Counted from the stretch's first letter, positions 8,302 through 18,489 are shown. The stretch: 64,000 bases of DNA from Bacteroidaceae bacterium (GCA_017938245.1 JAGBBX010000015.1:60368-124367), one strand, 5' to 3'. Numbers and translations are program-made. Notes: generated from the letters alone by a model not told the origin.

Positions 8302-9444
8302 TTACTTTGTCATCAGCGAATCTATGAAAGTATAAAACTCGGGCGACTCACCAATAACAGTTTTTAGGATACGTCCTTCCTTATCTAGAATTATCTTTGT
8401 AGGATATCCCTTTACAGCGTAGAGTTCGGGGACATTATTCTCGCCATTGCCATTAAGCAGATTGGTCCAAGGAAGTTCGTTATTGGCAACACACTTTTTC
8501 CAGACATCTTCGGTATCGCCACAAGCAATGCCCACAACCTCGAGATTTTTCTTGTATTTTCCATACATCTTCTTCATCTCGGGTATTCCCTTTATGCACC
8601 AGCCGCACCAACTTCCCCAAAAGTCGAGAACGATATATTTTCCGCGAAGCGACGATAATGCAATATCTTTTCCGTCAATGCTCTTCAGAATAAAATCGGG
8701 AGCAGGCATACCATCAGCAACACGCTTTTCGGCCTCTTTTTGCTTCTGTTTCTTTTCGTATTGTTTTATTAATTTATTATAGAACGAAGCGAAGACACCT
8801 TTACGCACTTGCTCGTCTATCTTTTGAAGATATTCATAATCTTTAACAACATCGGCATAAAAATAGAAAGCATAAAGAGCTGCATCGGAATCGGGATTTT
8901 CCTGAACAAACTTATTCACTATCGTAGATATGCGACTGTTACAATCGTCGACAATAGCACCAAGAGAATCGCGCTGCTGCTCTGTACACTGTTTATCATA
9001 CGAAGCAATAGTTGCAGCAAAAGCCTCTTTACGCAGAGGTTTTATCTGCGACTCCAGTGCTGATAATTTTTTGTAGAAAGGAGTGTTTCCTGTTATTGTA
9101 TAATCTTTAAAATCACCTTCAACCTTTATTGCCGCACCGGGAAGCACCGGCAAATATATTCCGTGCATACTCATTGCCTCCATAGAGCCATCGGGGAAAC
9201 GACGAGGCAGCTTATAAATATTATATATCATAGGTCTGTCGCTATTATTTGGAATACAGAGCACTCCTTTTGGAATTGCATAGTTTTCCGATACAGACAT
9301 TTCCGTATCATCGGACAGACTATTGCATATGACTTTTACCGAGTCGTCCAACTCGAGTCCACTAAGGGCAAAGGTCACTCCCGGCTGTTCGGAACAGCTC
9401 GCAAACATTGCGGCAACTGCCGCACAGAAAAACAAATGTTTCAT
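8302..9444 (-). CDS. Exported TlpA-like thioredoxin lipoprotein with DUF4369-type N-terminus
   Basis: A 380-residue lipoprotein: the signal ends FASC, so Cys17 is the likely lipid anchor. Residues about 20-230 form a DUF4369-like beta-rich and then helical region. Residues about 245-380 form a thioredoxin/TlpA domain with the redox motif WCGWC in DFWGSWCGWCIKGIPEM, and a cis-Pro region GYPTKIILD. Such Bacteroidota proteins are thought to act as periplasmic thiol reductases or isomerases. It stands alone on the minus strand with its own terminator, and is divergent from a small glutaredoxin-like gene. Confidence 0.88.
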   Translation of the reverse strand: MKHLFFCAAVAAMFASCSEQPGVTFALSGLELDDSVKVICNSLSDDTEMSVSENYAIPKGVLCIPNNSDRPMIYNIYKLPRRFPDGSMEAMSMHGIYLPVLPGAAIKVEGDFKDYTITGNTPFYKKLSALESQIKPLRKEAFAATIASYDKQCTEQQRDSLGAIVDDCNSRISTIVNKFVQENPDSDAALYAFYFYADVVKDYEYLQKIDEQVRKGVFASFYNKLIKQYEKKQKQKEAEKRVADGMPAPDFILKSIDGKDIALSSLRGKYIVLDFWGSWCGWCIKGIPEMKKMYGKYKKNLEVVGIACGDTEDVWKKCVANNELPWTNLLNGNGENNVPELYAVKGYPTKIILDKEGRILKTVIGESPEFYTFIDSLMTK

Positions 9445-9693
9445 AATTTAATAAATTGTTATTAATAGTTTTATGGATATTCTTGCGCAATCAGTTTTCG
9501 CAAATATAAACAAACTTTTGTCCGCAATATAATTGCGCAATATGGTTCTTTATTTGAGTAAAAAAGATTTTTCTTTTTAACAAATAATTAACGCATAATT
9601 CAAGTGTATATTACTATAATTGCAAAAAGAAAGCATCATAATCACCAAGAGTAACTACGATTGATAATTTAATTTTACAAATCAACTACAATT

Positions 9694-9954
9694 ATGAAAA
9701 AACTAATGATTTTTTATCAAGAGCGATGTCCTTTTTGCAAGAGAGCATTTACATACATCGAAGAGCTGAAAAAAGAGAATCCCGAGTACAACAAAATAGC
9801 GATTGAACTTATTGAGGAGACCGAACAGTCTGATTTTGCCGACACATTCGACTACTACTATGTACCGACTTTTTACATAAACAACGAGAAGATACACGAG
9901 GGAGGAATTAAAAAAGAAGAGGTGAAAGAGATTCTCAATAAAGCGTTAAAATAA
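9694..9954 (+). CDS. Glutaredoxin/thioredoxin-like small redox protein
   Basis: An 86-residue cytoplasmic protein with the active site CPFC at residues 12-15 in YQERCPFCKRAF and a cis-Pro motif YVPTFYIN near residue 60, which together define the thioredoxin fold. CPFC is unusual against the common CPYC of glutaredoxins. The partner is unknown. It is a monocistronic gene ended by a strong hairpin at 10040-10082. The 249-base spacer upstream is AT-rich and contains TATAATTG at 9615-9622 as a weak -7 candidate. Confidence 0.8.
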   Translation: MKKLMIFYQERCPFCKRAFTYIEELKKENPEYNKIAIELIEETEQSDFADTFDYYYVPTFYINNEKIHEGGIKKEEVKEILNKALK

Positions 9955-10039
9955 TTTACAAGAAGCTATATAACAACAGATTTTTCACCATTCAAGTCTG
10001 TTGCTAAGACAGTAAAGATGGGGCATTTATTTAACAAAA

Positions 10040-10082
10040 AAAGGCAAACAGATGGCAAAAAACCGCCGTTTGTTTGCCTTTT
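10040..10082 (+). terminator. Terminator after the glutaredoxin-like gene
   Basis: AAAAGGCAAACA at 10039-10050 pairs with TGTTTGCCTTTT at 10071-10082, a perfect 12-base stem ending in Ts. Its right arm contains the TTTG used as the -33 box of the next promoter. Confidence 0.85.
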
Positions 10083-10104
10083 CACGTGGATTGTGTTATC
10101 TTCG
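10073..10104 (+). promoter_or_regulatory. Promoter of the purM-prfA-pyrF operon
   Basis: TTTG at 10073-10076, 20 bases, then TATCTTCG at 10097-10104. This is an excellent match to the Bacteroidota sigma-factor consensus. The start point would be near 10111, giving a 45-50-base leader. The -33 box lies in the right arm of the preceding terminator. Confidence 0.75.
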
Positions 10105-10157
10105 CGCAATAATATATAAAATCACTAAGGTATAAACTCATAAAACAGACAAAAGAA

Positions 10158-11324
10158 ATGAGCGACCAGCGTTATATGATGCGAGGAGTTTCGGCATCAA
10201 AAGAAGATGTACACAATGCTATAAAGAACATAGACAAAGGCTTGTACCCTAAGGCTTTCTGTAAGATAATACCCGACATCCTGGGTGGTGATTCCGAATA
10301 TTGCAACATTATGCACGCCGACGGCGCAGGCACAAAATCGTCCCTAGCCTATCTCTATTGGAAAGAGACCGGCGACCTCTCGGTATGGAAAGGCATTGCA
10401 CAGGATGCACTCATTATGAACATCGATGATCTTCTGTGCGTGGGTGCAACAGACAATATTCTTGTTTCATCGACCATCGGTCGTAACAAACTGCTTGTTC
10501 CCGGCGAGGTAATTTCGGCAATAATAAACGGCACCGATGAACTGCTTGCCGAACTGCGTGAAATGGGCGTAGGAGTATATGCAACAGGAGGCGAGACTGC
10601 CGACGTTGGTGACCTTGTACGCACCATAATCGTAGATAGCACAGTAACCTGCCGTATGAAGCGCAGCGACGTTATTGACAATGCCAATATTGCAGCAGGT
10701 GACGTCATCGTGGGTCTTGCATCTTACGGACAGGCCACTTACGAAAAAGAGTACAACGGAGGTATGGGCAGCAACGGACTAACCTCGGCACGTCACGATG
10801 TATTCAGCAAATATCTTGCCAAGAAATACCCCGAGAGTTTCGACGGTGCTGTCCCCGAGGAGTTAATCTACTCGGGTGGTCTTGCACTTACCGATAAGGT
10901 CGAGGGTTCACCCCTTGATGCAGGAAAGTTGGTACTCTCGCCCACCCGCACCTATGCCCCAATAGTAAAAAAACTGCTCGACGCCCTTCGTCCCAATATT
11001 CACGGAATGGTACACTGCTCGGGAGGCGCACAAACAAAAGTGATGCACTTTGTCGAGAACAAACGAGTGATAAAAGATAACCTCTTCCCCATCCCACCAC
11101 TCTTCAAGACCATCAAAGAGCAGAGTGGAACCGATTGGGCCGAGATGTACAAAGTATTCAATATGGGGCACCGTTTAGAGGTGTATCTGAGTCCCGAATA
11201 TGCGCAGGAAGTAATTGAGATAAGCAAGAGTTTCGGCGTCGAGGCGCAGATTGTAGGACACGTCGAGGAGTGCGACCACAACGAGCTTATAATACGCAGC
11301 GAATTTGGAGAGTTTGTATATTAA
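10158..11324 (+). CDS. purM: Phosphoribosylformylglycinamidine cyclo-ligase (AIR synthase)
   Basis: A 388-residue PurM-superfamily ATPase making aminoimidazole ribonucleotide in purine synthesis. Seen in the sequence: HADGAGTKSSLAYLYW near residue 55 (phosphate/ATP loop), the metal-binding cluster DALIMNIDDLLCVGA near residue 90, ATGGETADVGD near residue 141, and a C-terminal AIRS domain with HCSGGAQTKV and FNMGHRLEVY. It is longer than the E. coli enzyme (about 345), which is usual for Bacteroidota. It is the first gene of an operon with a small membrane protein, prfA and pyrF. Confidence 0.88.
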   Translation: MSDQRYMMRGVSASKEDVHNAIKNIDKGLYPKAFCKIIPDILGGDSEYCNIMHADGAGTKSSLAYLYWKETGDLSVWKGIAQDALIMNIDDLLCVGATDNILVSSTIGRNKLLVPGEVISAIINGTDELLAELREMGVGVYATGGETADVGDLVRTIIVDSTVTCRMKRSDVIDNANIAAGDVIVGLASYGQATYEKEYNGGMGSNGLTSARHDVFSKYLAKKYPESFDGAVPEELIYSGGLALTDKVEGSPLDAGKLVLSPTRTYAPIVKKLLDALRPNIHGMVHCSGGAQTKVMHFVENKRVIKDNLFPIPPLFKTIKEQSGTDWAEMYKVFNMGHRLEVYLSPEYAQEVIEISKSFGVEAQIVGHVEECDHNELIIRSEFGEFVY

Positions 11325-11343
11325 TTTTATCACACGATAACAG

Positions 11344-11547
11344 ATGAAAAAATTACTGTTTTTCCTTTGCTGCTGCCTTTGCATCTGCGCATTTGTATAT
11401 ATGTGCTATAAATCGTGGTTAGGAATAGAGTCGAAACAATATACATTAGACCTATTTGTACAGATTCTTTCGACACTCGGATGGGGATATATAACCTACG
11501 GAGTTGTTACACGCGACTTTACCTGGGCCGAAAAATTGTGTAAATAA
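11344..11547 (+). CDS. Small membrane protein of unknown function
   Basis: A 67-residue protein with a hydrophobic, cysteine-rich first segment (residues about 4-25, LLFFLCCCLCICAFVYMCY) and a second weakly hydrophobic stretch (VQILSTLGWGYITYGVV). It lies between purM (19 bases) and prfA (5 bases) and is probably translated from the same message. I do not recognise a family. A membrane location is the only supported inference. Confidence 0.6.
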   Translation: MKKLLFFLCCCLCICAFVYMCYKSWLGIESKQYTLDLFVQILSTLGWGYITYGVVTRDFTWAEKLCK

Positions 11548-11552
11548 GAACT

Positions 11553-12665
11553 ATGGCCGACAATAATAACATACTAAGCAAGCTCAACGACCTTGAGGCA
11601 CGTTTCCAAGAGGTAGCATTATTGATTACCGACCCCGCTGTAGTGGCCGATATGAAACGCTATGTCAAACTGAACAAAGAGTATCGTGAGCTTGAGCAGA
11701 TAATGGATGCACGCAAGCGATATATCGTCCTACTGCAATCACAGAGCGAGGCTAAAGACCTGCTTGCAAACGAGAGTGACAGCGAACTACGCGAAATAGC
11801 ACGAGAAGAGCTTGACAACTGCGCTGAGGCAATTCCTGCCATCGAAGAAGAGATAAAATTATTGCTAATCCCAAGCGACCCGCAGGACGACCGCAACGCA
11901 ATACTCGAGATTCGTGGTGGCACAGGTGGCGACGAGGCTGCAATCTTTGCCGGCGACCTTTACCGTATGTACACAAAATACTGCGAGAGCAAAGGTTGGC
12001 GTATGGAGGTATCGAGTTTCACCGAGGGCACATCGGGCGGATACAAGGAGATTATCTGCACCGTATCGGGTGACAAGGTATACGGAACACTAAAATATGA
12101 GTCGGGAGTTCATCGTGTACAGCGCGTTCCGGCCACCGAAACGCAAGGTCGTGTACACACCTCGGCTGCATCGGTGGCAGTGCTTCCCGAGGCCGAACCA
12201 TTTGATGTCGAGATAACCGAGAGCGCCATAAAATGGGATACATTCCGTTCAAGCGGTGCCGGTGGTCAGAATGTAAACAAAGTAGAATCGGGAGTGCGTC
12301 TGCGCTACCCTTGGCTTAATCCGGAAACAGGACAGACCGAGGAGATACTCATTGAGTGTACCGAGACTCGTGACCAACCAAAGAACAAAGAGCGCGCTCT
12401 TGCACGTCTGCGCACAATGATATACGACCGTGAGCATCAGCGTTACGCCAATGACATTGCCAGCAAACGTAAGACAATGGTATCGACCGGTGACCGTTCG
12501 GCAAAGATACGCACCTACAACTACCCGCAAGGACGTATTACCGACCATCGCATAAACTATACGATATATAATTTGCAAGCATTTGTAAACGGAGAGATTC
12601 AAGATTGCATAGACCATCTTATTGTCGCCGAAAATGCCGAGCGAATGAAAGAGAATGAATTATAA
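11553..12665 (+). CDS. prfA: Peptide chain release factor 1
   Basis: A 370-residue class I release factor. The peptidyl-tRNA hydrolysis motif GGQ is at residues 237-239 in SSGAGGQNVNKVES. The codon-recognition tripeptide is PAT at 193-195, the RF1 form (UAA/UAG) as opposed to the SPF of RF2. The N-terminal helical domain (about 1-100) and conserved EIRGGTGGDEAA near residue 115 fit. Length matches the family. It lies 5 bases after a small membrane protein gene and 28 bases before pyrF. Confidence 0.95.
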   Translation: MADNNNILSKLNDLEARFQEVALLITDPAVVADMKRYVKLNKEYRELEQIMDARKRYIVLLQSQSEAKDLLANESDSELREIAREELDNCAEAIPAIEEEIKLLLIPSDPQDDRNAILEIRGGTGGDEAAIFAGDLYRMYTKYCESKGWRMEVSSFTEGTSGGYKEIICTVSGDKVYGTLKYESGVHRVQRVPATETQGRVHTSAASVAVLPEAEPFDVEITESAIKWDTFRSSGAGGQNVNKVESGVRLRYPWLNPETGQTEEILIECTETRDQPKNKERALARLRTMIYDREHQRYANDIASKRKTMVSTGDRSAKIRTYNYPQGRITDHRINYTIYNLQAFVNGEIQDCIDHLIVAENAERMKENEL

Positions 12666-12693
12666 AAAAGTATAACCGAAAAACATTATAACA

Positions 12694-13524
12694 ATGAACA
12701 AGCAAGAACTGATTAAACAGATTAAAGAGAAGCGCTCATTCCTGTGTGTAGGACTCGACAGCGATATAAAGAAATTGCCCGCCTGCGTACTCGGCAGCGA
12801 AGATCCGGTATTCGAGTTCAATAAGGCAATAATAGATGCTACAGCGCCCTATACAGTAGCCTATAAGCCCAATCTAGCCTTCTACGAGGCAACAGGCGTA
12901 AAAGGTTGGATTAGTCTTGAAAAGACCGTGCAATACCTAAAGGACAACTATCCTGAGATTTTCATAATTGCCGACGCAAAGCGCGGTGATATCGGTAACA
13001 CCTCGGCACTTTATGCACGCTCTTTCTTCGAAGAGATGAAAGTAGACGCCCTCACAGTAGCCCCCTATATGGGCGAGGACAGCGTATCGCCTTTCCTCTC
13101 GTACGATGGAGCCTGGGTGATTGTTCTTGCACTGACATCGAATCCCGGTTCACACGATTTCCAACTCACCAAGGACGAGAATGGCGAGATGCTTTTCGAG
13201 AAAGTTCTTCGCATCTCACAGAAATGGGGAAGCGACCAGAATATGATGTATGTTGTTGGTGCCACACAGGGAAAATCGTTCGAGAATGTACGTAACATAG
13301 TACCCAACCATTTCCTTTTGGTTCCCGGTGTAGGAGCACAAGGAGGTTCTTTGGAAGAGGTTTGCAAATATGGTATGAACGACGAGTGCGGACTTCTGGT
13401 AAATGCTAGCCGTGCGGTTATCTTTGCCGACAGCAGCGAGAACTTTGCAAAGGTTGCAGGCGAAAAGGCACAAGCCTACCAACTTCAGATGGAGGCAGAG
13501 CTAAAGAACAAAGGTGTAATTTAA
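12694..13524 (+). CDS. pyrF: Orotidine 5'-phosphate decarboxylase
   Basis: A 276-residue TIM-barrel enzyme converting OMP to UMP. The catalytic motif [10 protein letters not shown] lies near residue 94, with substrate-loop features YKPNLAFYE near residue 55 and [10 protein letters not shown] near residue 212. The length (about 275) places it in the longer OMPDC group common in Bacteroidota, as opposed to the about 240-residue E. coli type. It ends the purM operon. No clear hairpin follows before lpxD. Confidence 0.93.
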   Translation: MNKQELIKQIKEKRSFLCVGLDSDIKKLPACVLGSEDPVFEFNKAIIDATAPYTVAYKPNLAFYEATGVKGWISLEKTVQYLKDNYPEIFIIADAKRGDIGNTSALYARSFFEEMKVDALTVAPYMGEDSVSPFLSYDGAWVIVLALTSNPGSHDFQLTKDENGEMLFEKVLRISQKWGSDQNMMYVVGATQGKSFENVRNIVPNHFLLVPGVGAQGGSLEEVCKYGMNDECGLLVNASRAVIFADSSENFAKVAGEKAQAYQLQMEAELKNKGVI

Positions 13525-13668
13525 TATCAACACCTCAAGCCGACAAAAAGACCAAATGTTATAGTTTAAAGGTGTTAAAAAATAAAATCGCCCTAATAAA
13601 CAATGCTATTTGGCAAATAATTACTACATTCGCAAAGATATTGGAAACAATAACATAGAGTAAAGTAT

Positions 13669-14703
13669 ATGAAATTCACAGCAAAACAGATAGCCTCATT
13701 TATTGATGGAGAAATTGTAGGCAATGAGAATGCCGAAGTATATACATTTGCAAAGATAGAAGAAGGCACCCCGGGCGCGCTATCATTTCTTGCCAACCCC
13801 AAATATGCCGAATACATATACACGACACAATCGTCAATAGTATTGGTAAACCGAGATTTTGTACCCGAAAAAGAGATAAGTGCAACACTCATAAAGGTTG
13901 ACAACGCATACGGCAGCCTTGCCAAGCTGATGACACTATACGAATCGATGAAACCCAAGAAACAGGGAGTAAGTTCTTTGGCCTCTATTGCAGCTACTGC
14001 CAAGATTGGCGAGAATTGTTATATAGCCCCATTTGTAGTCATTGGCGAGAACTGCGAAATAGGCGATGGTTGTATGTTGTACGACGGAGTATCTATTGGT
14101 GACGGTGCCAAAATTGGCAGTAACACAACACTCTATGCACACGTAACAGTATACCACGATTGCCGCATTGGCAGCAATTGTATTCTACACAGCGGTAGCG
14201 TAGTCGGTGCCGATGGTTTCGGATTTGCTCCCACTGCAAACGGTTATGAAAAAATACCTCAAATGGGTATTGTAATAATAGAAGACAATGTAGAAATTGG
14301 TGCAAACACCTGTATCGACCGTGCCACAATGGGTGCCACAGTGATACATAGCGGTGTAAAACTCGACAATCTTGTACAGATAGCACATAACGACGAGATT
14401 GGCAGCCACACTGCGATGGCAGCACACGTAGGTGTTGCAGGAAGTACAAAAATTGGAGAGTGGTGTATTTTTGGCGGACAGGCAGGAATCTCGGGACACT
14501 GCACTATAGGCGACCACACAACAGTCGGCCCTCAGTGCGGAACCATCGGCAGTCTTAAGGGCGGCGAAACAGTGCTTGGCTCGCCTGCGATAGACGCCAA
14601 AGAGTACATACGTCTATCGGCATATATGAGACGACTCCCTGCGTTGGATAAAAAAGTCAAGGAGCTTACACGACAGATTGAGGAGCTAAAAAACAACAAA
14701 TAA
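13669..14703 (+). CDS. lpxD: UDP-3-O-(3-hydroxyacyl)glucosamine N-acyltransferase
   Basis: A 344-residue protein. An N-terminal uridine-binding domain (about 1-105) is followed by a left-handed parallel beta helix of hexapeptide repeats (about 110-310; [34 protein letters not shown]). The catalytic-region sequence [17 protein letters not shown] near residue 243 contains the active-site His. A C-terminal helix ([12 protein letters not shown]) would form the trimer tail. It adds the N-linked acyl chain in lipid A synthesis. First gene of the lipid A operon. TACATTCG at 13625-13632 is a possible -7 element without a clear -33. Confidence 0.95.
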   Translation: MKFTAKQIASFIDGEIVGNENAEVYTFAKIEEGTPGALSFLANPKYAEYIYTTQSSIVLVNRDFVPEKEISATLIKVDNAYGSLAKLMTLYESMKPKKQGVSSLASIAATAKIGENCYIAPFVVIGENCEIGDGCMLYDGVSIGDGAKIGSNTTLYAHVTVYHDCRIGSNCILHSGSVVGADGFGFAPTANGYEKIPQMGIVIIEDNVEIGANTCIDRATMGATVIHSGVKLDNLVQIAHNDEIGSHTAMAAHVGVAGSTKIGEWCIFGGQAGISGHCTIGDHTTVGPQCGTIGSLKGGETVLGSPAIDAKEYIRLSAYMRRLPALDKKVKELTRQIEELKNNK

Positions 14704-14805
14704 GTTCCGTAATCGACCAAAATAAAAAAAATAAGATGAAGAGCCTGAGTGAGAGCAATTAATCTCCCCGCAGTCTCTTAGTTATAACAACAAAAAGAGG
14801 TTCTT

Positions 14806-16194
14806 ATGAACAACAAACAAAAAACACTAAACGGTAGTTTCTCGCTATTCGGCAAAGGCCTTCACACAGGTCTCAGCCTGACGGTAACATTCAACCCTGC
14901 CCCCGAAAACTACGGATATAAGATTCAGCGCATCGACCTTCCCGGCGAACCCATAATCGATGCTATTGCCGAGAATGTCACAGAGACCACACGCGGAACC
15001 GTACTCACAAAGGGCGAAGCAAGAGTCAGCACCGTAGAACACGCTATGGCGGCACTTTTTGCATCGGGAATAGACAACTGTCTTATGCAGGTAAACGGCC
15101 CCGAATTCCCCATCCTCGATGGTAGCGCAATACAATATGTACACAATATCGAGCGCATTGGACTGAAAGAGCAGAATGCCGAAAAAGACACCTTTATAAT
15201 AAAGTCGAAGATTGAGATTAAGGACGAAAACACCGGCAACTCAATCATCATCCTTCCCGATGACAAATTCAGCCTAAACGTGCTCGTTCACTACGATTCG
15301 GGTGTATTATACAACCAATATGCCACACTCGAGGATATGGAGGATTTCAAAGACGAGATAGCATCGAGCCGCACATTTGTATTTGTACGTGAACTGGAAC
15401 CGCTGCTTGCAGCCGGACTAATAAAAGGTGGCGACCTTGACAATGCAATCGTAATCTACGAGCGCGAGATGCCGCAGGAGCGTTACAACCGCTTGGCCGA
15501 CGTAATGGGCGTACCTCATATGGATGCCACCAAACTCGGTTACCTTAACCACAAACCTCTTGTGTGGAACAACGAGCCGGCACGACACAAACTGCTCGAC
15601 ATTATTGGCGACCTTGCCTTAATTGGCAAACCCCTTCAAGGACGTATCATAGCAACCTGCCCCGGACACACTATCAATAATAAGTTCGCGCGCGCGATGC
15701 GTAAGATAATACGCCAGAATCAGATTCAGGCTCCCACATATAACCCCAACGACGAACCTGTAATTGACAACACACGTCTGTGTAAGCTACTCCCCCACCG
15801 TTACCCCTTCTTGCTTGTCGACAAAGTTATCGAAATGGGTTCGAACTACATCGTGGGAGTAAAGAGCGTTACGGCCAATGAGCCTTTCTTCCAGGGTCAT
15901 TTCCCCGAGGAGCCTGTTATGCCCGGCGTACTTCAGGTTGAAGCAATGTCACAGGTGGGTGCTCTTATGATACTGAATATGTTAGAGGATCCCAAAATCT
16001 ACTCGACATACTTCCTGAAGATAGAGAAGGTAATGTTCCACAAAAAGGTTGTACCCGGCGATACTCTTGTATTCCGTGTAGAGCTTGTATCGCCTCTGCG
16101 TCACGGCATAGCAATGATGAAGGGCTATGGTTTTGTTGGCGAGAAACTTGCAGTAGAGGCAGCATTCACCGGCCAGATAATAAAGAACAAATAA
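14806..16194 (+). CDS. lpxC/fabZ: Bifunctional UDP-3-O-acyl-GlcNAc deacetylase / 3-hydroxyacyl-ACP dehydratase fusion
   Basis: A 462-residue fusion typical of Bacteroidota. Residues about 1-305 are LpxC, the committed zinc deacetylase of lipid A synthesis, with GKGLHTG, the zinc motif EHAMAAL near residue 78 and a later zinc-ligand region KLLDIIGDLAL. Residues about 320-462 are FabZ, a hot-dog dehydratase, with HRYPFLLVDKV near residue 328 and the catalytic His and Glu in GHFPEEPVMPGVLQVEAMSQ. Lipid A and fatty-acid synthesis are thereby produced in fixed ratio. It lies 102 bases after lpxD and 27 bases before lpxA. Confidence 0.96.
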   Translation: MNNKQKTLNGSFSLFGKGLHTGLSLTVTFNPAPENYGYKIQRIDLPGEPIIDAIAENVTETTRGTVLTKGEARVSTVEHAMAALFASGIDNCLMQVNGPEFPILDGSAIQYVHNIERIGLKEQNAEKDTFIIKSKIEIKDENTGNSIIILPDDKFSLNVLVHYDSGVLYNQYATLEDMEDFKDEIASSRTFVFVRELEPLLAAGLIKGGDLDNAIVIYEREMPQERYNRLADVMGVPHMDATKLGYLNHKPLVWNNEPARHKLLDIIGDLALIGKPLQGRIIATCPGHTINNKFARAMRKIIRQNQIQAPTYNPNDEPVIDNTRLCKLLPHRYPFLLVDKVIEMGSNYIVGVKSVTANEPFFQGHFPEEPVMPGVLQVEAMSQVGALMILNMLEDPKIYSTYFLKIEKVMFHKKVVPGDTLVFRVELVSPLRHGIAMMKGYGFVGEKLAVEAAFTGQIIKNK

Positions 16195-16221
16195 GCAGTA
16201 AAACCACAAAAATCAACAACT

Positions 16222-16992
16222 ATGATAAGTCCATTAGCATATATCGACCCCGAAGCAAAAATTGGTAAGGATTGCGAGATTGGTGCGTTTGCATATATAG
16301 ATAAGAATGTTGTAATTGGAGACAACTGTGAGATTATGCCCCACGCATCGGTACTTTATGGTACAAGAATGGGAAACAATAATAAAGTTTTTCACGGTGC
16401 AGTAATAGGTGGAGTTCCTCAGGATTTAAAATTTAAAGGCGAAGATACTACCTGCGAAATTGGCGACAACAATACAATACGCGAGAACGTTACAATAAAC
16501 AGAGGTACTGCTTCACGCGGAAAGACCGTAGTAGGCAGCAACAACCTTTTTATGGAGAACTCACATATAGGTCACGATTGTATTATAGGCAACGGCTGTA
16601 TCATTGGTAACTCGAGCAAAATAGCCGGTGAGGTTGTTATAGACGACAACGCAATCCTTAGCGCTTGCGTACTTGTGCACCAATTCTGTCACATAGGCGG
16701 TTATATTATGGTACAGGGAGGCTGTCGTTCAAGTATGGATATTCCTCCATATATTATAGTAGGACGCGAGCCTGCCCGCTATTGCGGTCTTAACATTGTC
16801 GGTCTGCGTCGTCGCGGTTTCAGCAACGAGACAATTACAAACATCCGCAATGCTTATCGTCTAATCTACGAGAGTGATAATAATGTAAGCACCGGTCTTG
16901 CAAAGATAAAAGAGACAATTCCTATGACTCCCGAGATTGAGTACATAGTAAACTTTATCGAAAAGCAGTCGGAGCGTGGTATAATAGGATAA
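16222..16992 (+). CDS. lpxA: UDP-N-acetylglucosamine O-acyltransferase
   Basis: A 256-residue hexapeptide-repeat enzyme catalysing the first step of lipid A synthesis. Seen: ISPLAYIDPEAKIGKDCEIG start, HGAVIGGVPQDLKFKGE near residue 60, and the catalytic-His motif NSHIGHDCIIGN near residue 115. The C-terminal helical domain begins near residue 195 (GLRRRGFSNETI). Length matches the family (about 255-262). It lies directly after lpxC/fabZ and 10 bases before a PRiA4-ORF3-like gene. Confidence 0.96.
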   Translation: MISPLAYIDPEAKIGKDCEIGAFAYIDKNVVIGDNCEIMPHASVLYGTRMGNNNKVFHGAVIGGVPQDLKFKGEDTTCEIGDNNTIRENVTINRGTASRGKTVVGSNNLFMENSHIGHDCIIGNGCIIGNSSKIAGEVVIDDNAILSACVLVHQFCHIGGYIMVQGGCRSSMDIPPYIIVGREPARYCGLNIVGLRRRGFSNETITNIRNAYRLIYESDNNVSTGLAKIKETIPMTPEIEYIVNFIEKQSERGIIG

Positions 16993-17002
16993 AAAGATTC
17001 TT

Positions 17003-17569
17003 ATGGTATATAAATTCAGACTTTTATCGGACGAATCGGAGAATTTCCGCCGAGACATAGAGATTGACTCCGAAGCTTCGTTCTACGATTTACACAAGGC
17101 AATTCTTGACTCGGTAGAGTATAAAGATGACCAAATGACCTCTTTTTTCATCTGTAGCAAAAGCTGGATAAAAGAGGTAGAGATTACACTCGAGGATATG
17201 GGCAGTCGCTCGGACGAGGACAACTACGTTATGTCCGAGACTATTATCGGTGACCTTATAGAGGACGAAAAACAACGTCTTGTATATGTTTTCGACCCTG
17301 TTGGCGATAGAGTTTTCTATATGGAACTTAGCAAGATTGAGTTCGGGAAAGACATTGATGCACCACGCTGTATAAAATCGGTGGGTGAGCCTCCTGTGCA
17401 GACACTCGATTTTGACGAGCTTATGAACAAGAACCCCATAGTATCGGCATCGAGCGAAGAAGACTTGGACGATGAGTTTTATGGCAGCGACGGCTACAAC
17501 GACGAAGACCTCGACGGTCTCGACCTTGACAATATAGCCGACGTCAGCTCTATCGACGACCTTTATTGA
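17003..17569 (+). CDS. PRiA4-ORF3-like domain protein with acidic tail
   Basis: A 188-residue protein. The N-terminal two thirds (YKFRLLSDESENFRRDIEI, FYDLHKAILDSVEYKDDQMTSF, RLVYVFDPVGDR) resemble the plasmid pRiA4b ORF-3-like fold, which has no settled function. Residues about 145-188 form a strongly acidic tail rich in Asp, Glu, Tyr and Gly. It lies between lpxA (10 bases) and miaA (17 bases), so it is co-transcribed with lipid A genes. That linkage is familiar in Bacteroidota but unexplained. Confidence 0.75.
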   Translation: MVYKFRLLSDESENFRRDIEIDSEASFYDLHKAILDSVEYKDDQMTSFFICSKSWIKEVEITLEDMGSRSDEDNYVMSETIIGDLIEDEKQRLVYVFDPVGDRVFYMELSKIEFGKDIDAPRCIKSVGEPPVQTLDFDELMNKNPIVSASSEEDLDDEFYGSDGYNDEDLDGLDLDNIADVSSIDDLY

Positions 17570-17586
17570 TACTGAGAAGAATATAA

Positions 17587-18489
17587 ATGAATAATCTTGT
17601 CGTACTGATTGGCCCCACAGCTGTTGGAAAAACAGCAACGAGTTTGGCTATTGCCAAACACTTCGATTGTCCCATCATCTCGGCCGATTCGCGTCAGATG
17701 TATCGCGGATTAGAGATTGGTACGGCAGCACCAACACCCGAGGAGTTGTCCCGACAGAAGCATTACTTTGTCGGGCAACTATCTCCCGGGGATTATTATA
17801 GTGCAGCACGCTACGAACAACAGGTACTGCAATTATTGGAACAAGAATTTCCCCACCACCCCACAATGCTTCTCTCGGGTGGTTCAATGATGTATATCGA
17901 TGCCGTCTGCAAAGGAATAGACGATATCCCAACCGTCGACGAGGAGACTCGTCAAATGGTAAAAGATAGGTTCGAGCGCGAAGGACTCAACACACTTTGC
18001 AGCGAACTGCGCCTACTCGACCCCACCTACTATGCCGAGGCCGACATAAAAAATCCCAAGCGAGTAATGCACGCATTGGAAATATGCTATATGACAGGAA
18101 AACCGTATAGCAGTTTCCGCAGTGGCGAGAAGCGCAAACGCCCGTTCAACATCATAAAAATAGGTTTGCAACGTGAACGTGAGGAGTTGTACGAGCGTAT
18201 AGCCCGACGCGTCGACACAATGATTGCCGACGGACTTATCGACGAGGCAAGAAAATTCCACCATCTTAAGGAGCATAACTCGCTAAACACTGTAGGATAC
18301 AAAGAACTTTTCAAAGTGCTTGACGGCGAGTGGGAACTACCATTTGCCATAGAAAAAATTAAGCAGAACACTAGAATATATTCGCGTAAGCAGATGACTT
18401 GGTACCGACGCGACGAAGAAGTCTGTTGGTTTCACCCCGATAACATTCAAGAGATTATCTCATACATCGAAAGCAGAATAAATGCGTAA
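17587..18489 (+). CDS. miaA: tRNA dimethylallyltransferase
   Basis: A 300-residue P-loop transferase that prenylates A37 of tRNAs reading UNN codons. The P-loop [11 protein letters not shown] is at residues 8-18, with [14 protein letters not shown] near residue 37 and the conserved [13 protein letters not shown] near residue 98. [10 protein letters not shown] near residue 265 is the tRNA-binding C-terminal motif. Length fits (about 300-315). It is the last gene of the lpxD operon and faces a convergent radical SAM gene 41 bases away. Confidence 0.95.
   Translation: MNNLVVLIGPTAVGKTATSLAIAKHFDCPIISADSRQMYRGLEIGTAAPTPEELSRQKHYFVGQLSPGDYYSAARYEQQVLQLLEQEFPHHPTMLLSGGSMMYIDAVCKGIDDIPTVDEETRQMVKDRFEREGLNTLCSELRLLDPTYYAEADIKNPKRVMHALEICYMTGKPYSSFRSGEKRKRPFNIIKIGLQREREELYERIARRVDTMIADGLIDEARKFHHLKEHNSLNTVGYKELFKVLDGEWELPFAIEKIKQNTRIYSRKQMTWYRRDEEVCWFHPDNIQEIISYIESRINA

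Noticed and set aside
8302-9444. Cytoplasmic thioredoxin
   Set aside because: A lipoprotein signal and DUF4369-type N-terminal region show it is exported.
17090-17638. 182-codon minus-strand frame
   Set aside because: Antisense shadow of the PRiA4-ORF3-like gene; its Val/Phe-rich content mirrors the Asp/Glu-rich sense strand.
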